NCBI GenBank assembly: GCA_023213395.1
Contig: CM041465.1
Coordinates: forward strand, 53,389,741-53,453,740
Origin: Cycas panzhihuaensis
Lineage: Eukaryota; Cycadophyta
Direction: 5' to 3'
Length of the DNA: 64,000 nt
The number at the start of each line of letters is the position of its first letter. The first letter of the stretch is position 1. The notes below the pieces were generated by a model that saw only the letters and a program-made list of their open reading frames with translations, was not told the origin of the DNA and ran no database searches. This document shows, piece after piece, positions 1 through 9,831 of this stretch. The position numbers and the translations under genes were made by a program.

Positions 1-2309
1 ATGGTGTCCTATTATCTTTAATGAGAATGTCAAGAATCCCAAACCCATAAATAATATGTTAGAAAATAAAAGTGGCAACAGTCTTTCCTGTTGTTAAGGA
101 TAAATAGATAGCCTTGGCCTATTTGATGAAATATTAAGTGGCCATCAAAATAAATTTATGTTAGGGTGAAGAAGATAGGGTGATGGCCCCAATGAGATCT
201 AGACCCCATTAGGAGAATGGCCATGGTGATATAACTACATGTAATGCTTCAAATAATTGATGTATAATATTGGCATGCTTTTTGCATTTACAACAATGTT
301 GGGCATACGTATGGGAATCTTTAAATAGCATTGGCCCATAAAAGCCCATGCATAATATTCTTTAGGCTATGGATTAGCCTCAAAAATGGCCTCTGCAAAT
401 GCCATCATGGAATTCATAGAGGATTTGGTTAATTTCCTTTAAGTTGATGCAACAGAGGAGAACACCATCGAATGATCTCTTATATAATACATCCTCTATT
501 AGAAAGTATTATTGGGCCAATGGCCTCACATACAACCTAAATTTCTCATTAGCATCTATGAAATATTTTTATTGTATTAGATAATCAATGATATCACCAT
601 ACCATTGACTATTAGCTCATGGATGGACATTAGTTTGTTAAAGAGTTAAAATTTATTCATTAGGCAAGGAGTCATCCATTGGGATGCTAGTTACATTGGG
701 GATTGATGCATCTACTAGTTGCTTGACAATAATGATGCCCTTATTAGACTTGTGATTGATGATTTTAAGGTCATACTCTTGAAGGAGGGTAACCCATTTG
801 CTTATCCTTCCTATCAAGTCAGACCAATCATAAGATACCTCAAAGGATTTGATTGAACTATCACATGAATGGTATTACCTAGAAGGTAATGTTGAAGTTT
901 CTTAATAGTATACACTAATGCTAATCATTCTTTTTCTATTAGAGGATAGTTTAGTTCTATTGCTATAAGGTTACAATTGATAAAGTAGATGACTTTTTTA
1001 GTTTTATAGTCATCTTCCTGGACCAACAAAGCACTTATGGATTTGTCAGTCACTAAGGTGTAAAGTATAAAGGGATACTCAAATAATGGAGGAGCCAAGA
1101 TGGGGGCTAAAATAAGGGCTAGTTTGAGCTATTAGAAGGCCTTTTAGGCTCTAGGGGACTAAACAAAAAGGGTCCCCTTTTTTTAAAGATTGGTTAGAGG
1201 CTTTGTGTTAATGGAAAAGTTAGCTAAAAAACACCACAGAAAACCTAATCTTCCAAAAATGACTTAATTTAACATTGGATTTCTGGGGATGGCAACTTAA
1301 TTATTGAATTGACCTCATCAAAGTCAACTTGGATTCCTTCTTAAGAGACGAGGAACCCTAAAAGCTTACCAGCTATTATCGTAAAAACACACTTAAGCAA
1401 GTTTAAGCTGACATGATACTTACGACACCTGGTAAATATTATCCTTAGGTTTACAAGGTGATCAACCCTCTTATAAGAAAGGCCCATCAAATAGTCCATA
1501 AAGACCTCAATAATCTTATTGATGAGGTCATGGAAAATAAATTGCATGGACCTTTAGTAAGTAGCCCCAATATTCCTTAAATCAAAAGGCATGGATTTAT
1601 ATACAAACGTCCTCTAAGGCATGATGAAAGTCATCTTGTGATGGTCTTTAAGGGAAATATAGATTTTATTATATTATGAAAAGTCATCCATTAGGGATAT
1701 ATCTTCAAATGTTATTGTACAATCAATAATTTGATCGATAAATGGTAATGGGAAATTATCTTTAGGACATGCATTATTAATATCCCAAAAATCAACACAA
1801 ATCCTTATGGTCCCATTCTTTTTTATGATTGGGATGATATTGGAGACCTATTTGGGGTAATCAATTAAAGTGATTAAGCCTGTATTAAATAACTTTTCCA
1901 CTTCTATTTTGATCATAATAGATAGCTTTCAATGCAAGGGGGATTATTTTTACCTAATAGAACAAACACTTGGGATTGTGGTGAGGTTATAGGTGATAAT
2001 ATTAGGTTTAATACCCTCTGTGTCAAAGTAGTCCCATGCAAATACATCACTGAATTCATGGAATAACTTAGTATATTCCTCAATTTCTTGGGGTGAGCAT
2101 ACTACCCCAATCTTCATGACTCTATTAGGGGCAAGGGTAATGCCCTTAGTTAGCCCCGTACATAACACATTCCCTTCCTCAAAGTGAAAGGGAGCTTGTT
2201 CAAAAGTAGGGTTAAGGGGGATGGTTGTTTTGTGTGGCTCAACTAATAGGGAGCCAATGGCCAAACACTTCTAAAAACCAAGTTTGTGGTGCACAAAAGG
2301 AAGGCTAGG
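1..2309 (-). pseudogene. Element A: decayed Ty3/gypsy (Tat) pol fragment
   Basis: This is the oldest layer. Read on the minus strand from 2309 down to 1 it gives, in order, the protease-RT linker (about 2264-1950, with FAWDYFD and ITYNLTTIP), RT (about 1900-1340), Ty3-type RNase H (about 1150-880, with LVTDKS and LNYPLIEKE), the RNase H-integrase spacer (about 850-500) and integrase up to the second catalytic Asp (LIKDN) at position 1. Many stops and small indels break the frame. The RT active site reads MDYLMG instead of a DD pair (1491-1496), so it is catalytically dead. The fragment runs off the left edge, and element B begins at 2310 inside it. Family assignment is firm from the RT, RH and INT order. 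Functional loss is certain. Confidence 0.88.
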
Positions 2310-5300
2310 TGTTTCCCAGCTATCAGGAATGGACATAGATAGGTTGACTTAGGTAGGTCTAGGTATGCTTCCATCCCTCACCTCCATTAGTTTTACTATA
2401 GGAGGATTGAAGCATTTTTACATTACATGACTACTTGTTTTATTGAGTGATCACTATGCATCCGTTGCTTGATCATGCTGCATTATACCATTTCAGCATA
2501 TGATGGTCTAGGGATACATATCCCATGGGGATCCACAACCCTCCTTTGTGTCTCCACAGTGTCCCCAAGTACCTTTGGGCCTTCATAGCCTAGCCTCATC
2601 ACCTGTGGATGCGTCACAACCCCTGGCACCTCATCTAGGCCTAGCTAGTGATTTCCACCTATTTATCAACTCTCTCAAGAATATTTTGCCTTCAGTACCT
2701 GTTTGTTGTAGGCTTTCCTAAGCCCCACAACCCTTTCTTACCACTTACATAGAGTGTCATGCCTTTTAGGCCCAAAGTATCCACTCTTTTGGGCTCCCAA
2801 CCTTCTCTTTCTTTTATTTTTTCCTATGTTCTGCTGCCCCACTTTAAAGATCATAGTACTGCTACAAACTTTGAGGTACCATGAAGTTTACCCCAGTGAA
2901 ACTACCACATTTTATTTTTTTAAATATGTCATGGCTAATGTCGCATTTATTGTGAAATCACCATGTGGTAGAGATGTATTCCCAGCCCAAGCTGAACCCT
3001 AATCGCTTGATTGAGCTAGGGTTACGTATAAAACCCAAAAACAACATCATTTCCCCCTCTTCTTACTCTCTTTCACTCAACTCTCCTAGCACTTCTTTAG
3101 GAAAATGCCCTACAACAAGGATAGAGCCTGCTACACTAGCATCTCAACCTTCCATCTATCTCCTACAACTCCAGATACACTGTTGCAGGCCTGCAACATG
3201 GCCAACAAAGGGAAGGATACACTCCAAGTGCTTCATCAAGCCTAGATCCACTCTCTTCACTCAAATCTCTTGTCGGCTTGCTGCTCTTTTGTAGTTTCAT
3301 GTACAAACCCTGTAGGGCCGATCTCTCTCCCCTATTTTGCTGGTAGATCTACCTCTGATCTACCCATAACATGTATTCCTAAGAGAATGTTTTGTCCTTC
3401 TTTTGCTTCAAGTATCATAAACATGATTTGTTAGCATTTTTACAACATTTTTTTCCTTTAGTTTTTACTATAAGTAGGAGGCAAACCCTCCCTATCTTAC
3501 TTATCTCTTTTTTTTCTCTCAACTTTTTCTTGGTTGCTGTAAAGGGGAAGCAAAGAAGAGATCTTCATGGAGAGTAAAAGGAGAGAAGGCAGGGTTCTAC
3601 AGCTAGCATGCTTTCCCCTCAAGGGCAACCCCCTTCTCTCCTCATCTCTTCTTCTTTTATGCTTTCCTTGAGCTCCTAATAGCCATTATAAAGAAGAGCA
3701 CTACTAGCAGTAGCGTTGATAACCCCTTGTTGTGCTTGTGATTAGCTTCACAAGTCCTACATTAGGGGATTCTAGCCCTCCATTTCGTAGCTTCTTGTGC
3801 CTTCTAGCTTAACCCTATCAAGGTTGCAATAGTTGCACATTGCAACTTTTGCAACACTGACATCATTAGCAACATTTTCTCCTGCTCTTCCACTTGTATC
3901 TCAAGGGTTTCTTGCATTCACCTTACCTCATCTTCTCTAGTACTTGGACAACATGGAGCACATCCGATTCAAAGGGTTAGCCAATCCGAGTATATCCATC
4001 CTTCTTCTCTCTTTGCCCCCTCTTTCCTCCATGTTGTTTACTAAATGATATAAAGGAACAAGAAGTAATATTGTGGTGAGGGACATTCCTCTTGGCTAAA
4101 AATCATGAGTGCCATTATTTATTTTATCGTGTATCTATCCCATGTATACTTGGCACCCCTTGGGAAAGGGTAAACTTGGTTTGATTTATAGGTCACCTTG
4201 TTGTACGTGGGGAGTGAAGGGGATCTCGCTCTAGGTATGCCTCCATCCTTCTAACTGGTACTTCTTTTTCTCTCAAAATCGTAAGTTAAAGTTGTATTTG
4301 CTTTTGCATATTCTTGCACCACTTTCTTTGCTATTTCTTTTCCTTTGACTTGGGTGAAGGTAAGGGGAACGCCTCATTTCTTCACAGGCACCATCCCACA
4401 CCATCTATTGTTGGAGAAAGATGAGGGTGACAAGGACAATGTTGCTTTAGCCATCACATTCTAGGTATGCCTTAGGCTTTCCCTATTTCCTTTTCTTCCC
4501 TCTCCTTTTCCCCCATTCACCTATACATTATTTAAAAAAAGGAAAATAAGAAGAGCTAGTTTTGGTCATCTACTATCAACTAGTTTGCTAGCTTTTGTAG
4601 GAAAGTGCATGTAGTAAGAATCCTGCATATTTGCATCCTCATCTCATTGCATTACTTAGTAAGCTTACATATTTTACATATGCTTTACTCCATATAGTTG
4701 TCATTTGTATCCTTCCTTTCCTTTCTACTTTTTCATTCAAAAGGTAAAGAGAGTGAGGTCATATGTGTGAATAAACAAGAGTGAGTCTTGCATTACCTTA
4801 TTGCTTTGAAAAGTTACCCCTTTACACATAAGGACACACTGCTACATACACCACACCATTTGTTTTACAACCAGCAAACACAAACATTGAGACATTCTTT
4901 ATTTGATCCTTATTCCTAAGATCTTCTTAGGTCTAATACCTTGAGGGTGGCCCCCTTCTAAGGTCACCTTTTGGTCTTCCCTATTCAGTTTGATTAAACC
5001 ACTCAGGTGTCATCCTTTAGGCTAATACCTAACCTATGAGATTAGCCATCTTCTTCACCCCCTGCGTGTGTGTGCTGCCCTTCTTCTCTACTAAAGTCGT
5101 TCCCTCTATACTCCCTCTCTACGTGAGGAGCTATTCCCTCACTCTCCCTCTCTCCTCCTTCCTTCGGGAATCTAAGGATAAGAGGACCTCTTATGAGGTT
5201 ACTCAGGAAGCTGAGAATATCCCTCACTTACTTATCACTCTAAACTGAAGTAGAGTCACCTCAAAGGAGTTTGCGTTCCATTTGTGGGTCCTGAACCTGT

Positions 5301-5428
5301 GTTCTGATGTACGGATGCCATTTGTAGGTGTTACTTTCACTTGTTGTCATAGGTTCCTTACCACCACAATTTGATAGTTTGGCTTGGCCTCATCCAAGCG
5401 AACTTACCCCCCCAGAGGTGTGATTCCA
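2310..5428 (+). repeat. B 5' LTR
   Basis: It starts TGTTTCCCAGCTATCAGG, the terminal signature shared with the LTRs of D, E and F, and ends ATTCCA just before a PBS-like TGACGACC. The length is 3119 bp, long but usual for Tat-type elements. A TATA box lies at 3027-3033. ORFs inside it have no recognisable domain and are treated as chance. Confidence 0.8.
3027..3033 (+). promoter_or_regulatory. TATA box of B LTR
   Basis: TATAAAA sits about 720 bp into the LTR. Its place matches TATA-like boxes in C (8723), D (10483) and E (32386). A degenerate inverted repeat of the U3 type lies about 60-95 bp upstream (about 2931-2968). The role as retroelement promoter is inferred from position and conservation. 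Confidence 0.6.
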
Positions 5429-5429
5429 C

Positions 5430-5447
5430 TGACGACCATTGATCCCA
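5430..5447 (+). other. B primer-binding-site-like sequence
   Basis: TGACGACCATTGATCCC follows the LTR end with a one-base gap, as do TGGTGACC in D and E and TGGCGACC in F. It is a decayed form of the same site. The tRNA primer cannot be fixed by eye; an Arg-type primer is known for Ogre relatives. Confidence 0.5.
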
Positions 5448-5449
5448 AA

Positions 5450-6489
5450 AGAGCTTAGTTGGTGAAGAAATCAATTATCAACCTTTCCTCCTTGAGATCC
5501 TGGGAGTTAGTGTAGAAAGCTCAATAACATCAAAACAACAATGAGCCCATGAAAGGAAAATTCTACACCAAATCAATTATTCTTGACATTGATCCAAAGT
5601 ATGATGAGTAATACTTTTATTAAACCATGAAAATCTCCATTTAATGGTGGAGAAATCAACTAGCAAAAGAATGGTAAAATTACAAGGAGTAAATGTTACA
5701 ATTATACCATAAGGGGGATTCCAACCCTCCAAATGCTTCTCTAAGGATGCTTCCCAAGTCAAGTCTCCAAGAACCACCTCTCCAACCTGTAGAAGGGCTC
5801 AATTTATAGAAAGAAACCTGAATTTCATGTTTAACAAGTGGCAATCATGCAAGTATAACCACCAACCACCAGAATGCATGTTGTCCAAGTGGCCTTCATA
5901 CAATTCTTAAAAAGTTACAGTTTGTAACAAATCTTAACATACTCCAATTTGGCTCAAATTTGGTACATGTATAGGAACATATGTCCCCTCAGCTTCCTCA
6001 AATTTTTAGCTCATTTGGATGTCATTTGACTGCAGTTTTATTCATTTAGTAATAATATGTATTTGTTGTTTTTCTGCTGTCCAAGTGGCCTTCATACAAT
6101 TCATAAATGTTGCGGCTTGTAACTGACCTTAACGGACTCCAATTCAGCTCAAATTTTGTACACTTATAGGAACATATGTCTCCTCTGCTTCCTCAAAATT
6201 TTAGCTCATTTGGATGTCATTTGGCCATGTTTATATTCATATAATCAAAATATATATTTTCTATGTTTTTTTGCTAACTGTGGGATTAATTTTTATGCAA
6301 AGACAAGGCTTGAACTCTAATCAAATGATATTTTGTGAACCCCACCTTTTGTACACATCTAGTGAGATGTGTCTTATCCCTTTAAACAAAATTTCATAGA
6401 ATTTTGATACCATTTGGCCATATCTCTTTTAGTTATGCCAATGCCTAGCATTTTCCGCATCCTGTAAACATATGGTAGATCCTCCTGGA
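5450..6489. other. Unidentified insertion in the leader of B
   Basis: D and E pass directly from PBS to leader, but B carries about 1 kb of AT-richer sequence with no match to any other part of the window. A PBS/leader-like start appears on both sides of it (5430 and about 6490: CCATACTGGGGACCACTAG), as if the leader were partly duplicated. The heptamer AGATCCT occurs near both ends (about 5494 and 6476) and is only a weak TSD candidate. No coding domain is recognised in either strand. Confidence 0.5.
5882..6430. repeat. Tandem repeat, about 196-bp period, three diverged copies
   Basis: Copy 1 starts at TGTCCAAGTGGCC (5882) and copy 2 at the same words (6078). Both share TAGGAACATATGTC and TTTTAGCTCATTTGGATGTC in matching places. 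A third, strongly diverged copy covers about 6275-6430 and ends with CATTTGGCCAT. The repeat belongs to the unidentified insertion in B. Origin unknown. Confidence 0.7.
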
Positions 6490-8032
6490 TCAACCATACT
6501 GGGGACCACTAGTAAGAGATTAATCCTCTGTCCCTTCCTGTTAGTACTACTACCTTCCTAGTAGCTCTCTTCGGTTTATTGGGTAGCCCCCAATGCTCAC
6601 ACCCCATTACACCTCTTGCTCCTTCTACCTCTTATAGTTAAGCAAATACTCCTCCTATGGATGTTGTTGAAGCCCTTAGCTAATGCTTCCAAGCTGCTCA
6701 CCTGCAACCATATCCCAAGTGGTTTGAGAGCATCTTGCGAAGCATTACGCTTCCTTCTTCTACATCCACCTTACCTCATCCATCCCATTTAACTCCTCTA
6801 CCTATGATGAGTTTACCTTTTGTCCCATCTTCCTCTCCTCATGGCCCATGCTCCTTGAGGACCACCCAAGGTATGTCCTCTTCCCAACTTGGGTTGAGCA
6901 TGCCTCCTTCTAGTCAAATGACTGCACCTATGCCGACTATAGTTTATCCATCGCCTGTTAGATCTAGGGGACCTGTATGTACCCCTACTTCTAGCCATGC
7001 AGGGTCTGCCCCCACACACTCTGACCCTTTGCACTTGTACAAGGCCGCACCACCCACAGGTGGCCCATACGGTCAAAACCTGGTTCTGCACCCCTCTTTT
7101 CCATCTTCCTATGTCACACCTCATGTTGCGCCTCTGCAAGGAGGGCAAGCCCCCTCCTAAGGCACCTTCTCTCAAGCCCCTTTCCAACAAGGGGTGTTTC
7201 CTCAAGGAGGGATGGGTCCCTCACCCCCATCTGCTCCTATGTATGTTTCCTAGAATGTGGGACTAGTGTCTTCTCATCAAACAGGAAGAGGCTAATATCC
7301 CCTTTCAAATCAACTTCCCTAAGGAGGGTTTAGGAAACCTTGCCCACCTCCTCCTCCATCTCTCGTCGATCCTATGGTCTAATCAAGGGCACACCCCTTT
7401 ATGGATTATAGATTGATGCCCCTATCTATTGAGGTGTTAAGGACCAACTTACCACCTCACCCTCTCGAGGTTCCTAAATTTGATGCAAGACCTAATGGAG
7501 CATGTTCATAGCTTCTCTATGGTATGCATTGATTACTAGGCCTATGATCATATCCTTATGAAACTATTCCCATGATCCCTTCAAGGAAATACCCTTAAGT
7601 GGTTCTATCACCTGCCAGCACATTCTATCTTTTCATTCCAACAACTCGTGGATGAATCCGTCAACTATTTTGACATAGCCCATCCATTCGAGAGTAGAAT
7701 TAAAGCCCTCTTGTCTCTCAAACAAGGTCATAATGAGATGAATCGTGACTTTTTGAGATGCTTTCATAACCTTCTTCACTCCACAAAGACAACTTTGCCT
7801 GAGGAGTTGAAGAGGGACCTTTTTGTTAACGCTCTTTGCCTAGAAATCCACGTTGAAGTCCTCAAAATAGGGGCAATGATGTGTGATTCTGCCATAGCCA
7901 AGTGCTTGGCACTTGAGGCCATTAAGATCCAAGCAGGTCTCACAAAGCCTCTCAAGCCCTCACAATGACGTGAGGCACCTCCACCATCCTGAGATGCTAA
8001 AATCTAATATCCTTCCAGGTCTTCTTCCCATC
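6490..8032 (+). pseudogene. B gag, first part (leader to start of gag C-terminus)
   Basis: About 170 bp of post-PBS leader is followed by a decayed gag. Compared with E it lacks about 400 bp of the N-terminal region and resumes near DVVEAL (about 6660). The Pro/Ser-rich N-terminal half, with PTGGPYGQNLVLHPSFPSS (about 7050-7110), is followed by the Retrotrans_gag core (about 7490-7970: SIEVLRTNLPPHP, MNRDF, HNLLHSTKTTLPEELKRDL). Several frameshifts and stops are present, including a TGA in KLFP(stop)SLQG that E shares. It is cut at 8032 by solo LTR C (TSD CCATC 8028-8032) and resumes at 27019. It is a capsid-type protein remnant and not functional. Confidence 0.85.
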
Positions 8033-8551
8033 TATTTCCTAGCTACTGGGAACGGATATAGATAGGTCAACTTAGGTGGGCACAGGTATGCTTCTTCCTT
8101 TTCATCTTTATTGTCTCTTTGGAAAGGTAGATAGAAGTATTGCCTCATTGCACAATTGACTGCCATATTTGTGTGATCACCTTGCATCTACTGCTTGATC
8201 ATATTGCTTATCATACTTTTTAGCCTATGATGACTCGTGGGACCTAGCTTTTCGCAAGGTAGCCATCCCAATGGCACTCTACAACCTTCCACGCTACCTC
8301 CACGTCACCTCAGGCCTCACTTAGTTAGTATGATCTGCTCATACCCTGATCCTATGTCCCCATCACGATATTTCTAGGATTTCTAGCTCTTGGTGCCTCA
8401 TTTGGTCTAGTTCACATGTCATCCAAACTGTCCCTAGCCATCTAGACAGGAGGGTCATCCCCTCCTAGGTCTGTCACACCTCTTTCTAGGGCTACCAGAA
8501 CCTTGGCCATTACTATTTTAGCATTCTGGTCTTGCACCACTATAAACTAAG

Positions 8552-8663
8552 TGGTACCGCAAAGTTTACCATGGTACCGCGAAGTTTACCACAGTGTGAC
8601 TGTTGTACTTTGTTTTTTTATCTGCCATGGTAATTCTTTCTTTTTTCATGAAATTACCACGTG
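8552..8663 (+). promoter_or_regulatory. C LTR U3 boxes: tandem GGTACCGC motif and G-box inverted repeat
   Basis: Two tandem units of GGTACCGC(A/G)AAGTTTACCA start near 8552 and 8574. They are followed by an inverted repeat, TGGTAATT (8628-8635) and AATTACCA (8652-8659), whose right arm runs into CACGTG (8658-8663), a G-box core. The TATA box follows about 60 bp later. The 16 bases at 8552-8567 recur exactly at 62130-62145 upstream of the antisense gene of B. A regulatory role is inferred. Confidence 0.55.
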
Positions 8664-8722
8664 GATAAGTGACCAACTCAGCCTTATTCACACCCTAATC
8701 ACTCGATTAGGGTTGGGATGAG

Positions 8723-8729
8723 TATATAT
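8723..8729 (+). promoter_or_regulatory. TATA box of solo LTR C
   Basis: TATATAT lies about 690 bp into the LTR, the same place as in B, D and E, and is followed by CCCAAAAAG as in B. Confidence 0.6.
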
Positions 8730-9831
8730 CCCAAAAAGTTCCTCATTTCACATCTCTTAGCTCTCAAACATCACGTTCTACTGCTGTAATTATGCTCTCT
8801 TCTTCCTCTCCTTCACAGGTATGCCTGTAACTCTGCATTTTCTAGCATTCCAGCTCAGGATCTACCTGCATCAGCTCTGTCTCATGGTGGGAGACCCTCC
8901 TCCAAGCATTTCCAAGCAAGATCTCTTTGGTTCTACTTTAATTTTGCCCAGCAAGTATCTTCTACAGCTCCACTTTGGGAAATACCCTGCTAACCTTGTA
9001 GGACCTGCCCTCTTCCGATGGTTGTAGGGGTAAATATGCCCTCAACTCATCCCAACAGGTACCCCTTATCTTGTTTTCATATTTTGTCATATCTTTACTC
9101 CATTAGAGCCTCTTTGAAAGTGTATTTTTTTCTTCTCTTCATCCTTTGGCTATAGAGAGAATTGTTCTTCCTTGTGTTTAGCTTCGTATACCTTGATTTC
9201 CTTCCTATTTCTCTACTAGTTTTCTTCAAGAGAATTATGAGAGAGGGCTTATAAGGATTGGGTGAAGGGAGTAAGGAAGGATCCATCCTAGTTAGGCCTA
9301 CTCCCCAAGGATAAACCCCTTCCCATCCTTCCTCTCTTGTTCCCATGCTTTCTTTGAGTTAATTAGGAGTGGGTGGAATCTAAGCCTGCGCTTGATATCA
9401 GCATATGCAACCCTTGTTGTGCTAATTCTAGGCCTACACACTCTTCTTTCGGGCCTTCTCTATGCCCCTAACCTTGTATAACATTTATTTGGACCTTCGG
9501 TGAGGCTTGCATGGTGATTTGCTATCCGTAGTGATTCTGTTACCTAAGTGTCTCTCCGACATCCCACATCATTCATTCCCATGCTTATTTGTTGTTCATA
9601 GACTGTCACATAACCCTTACCTTGTTGTATTTTGAGGCTACGTGGAGAACCTTTAGTAGAGGATTTTTCCATCCTGTGGCTACTCTTTTCCTTCTTGCTT
9701 GGTATGCATGGTCTTACTTTGAGGAAAGTAGAATTATTTTCAGTAGTAGTTCCACTAACTTGAAATATAAAATTTCAGCATTCATATCGTATCTTTGCCT
9801 GTATAGTATTTTGCAGCCCCTTCTTGGAAGG

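Larger units (their letters stand above)
8033..9831 (+). repeat. Solo LTR C, left part
   Basis: It starts TATTTCCTAGCTACTGGGAA, the family LTR terminus with the initial TG decayed to TA. Together with 26003-27018 it makes one LTR of about 2.8 kb. Both outer flanks carry CCATC (8028-8032 and 27019-27023), and B gag reads on across them, so no internal region was ever left here: this is a solo LTR from LTR-LTR recombination. It is split by D after 9831. It is most similar in layout to the B LTR. Confidence 0.85.

Noticed and set aside
5882-6430. Possible CRISPR-like or satellite array
   Set aside because: Only three diverged units of about 196 bp, no spacers, plant context.
6735-7160. Overlapping ORFs on both strands at 6735-7266
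   Set aside because: Only the plus-strand frame matches gag of E. The minus-strand ORF 6813-7205 is its shadow.
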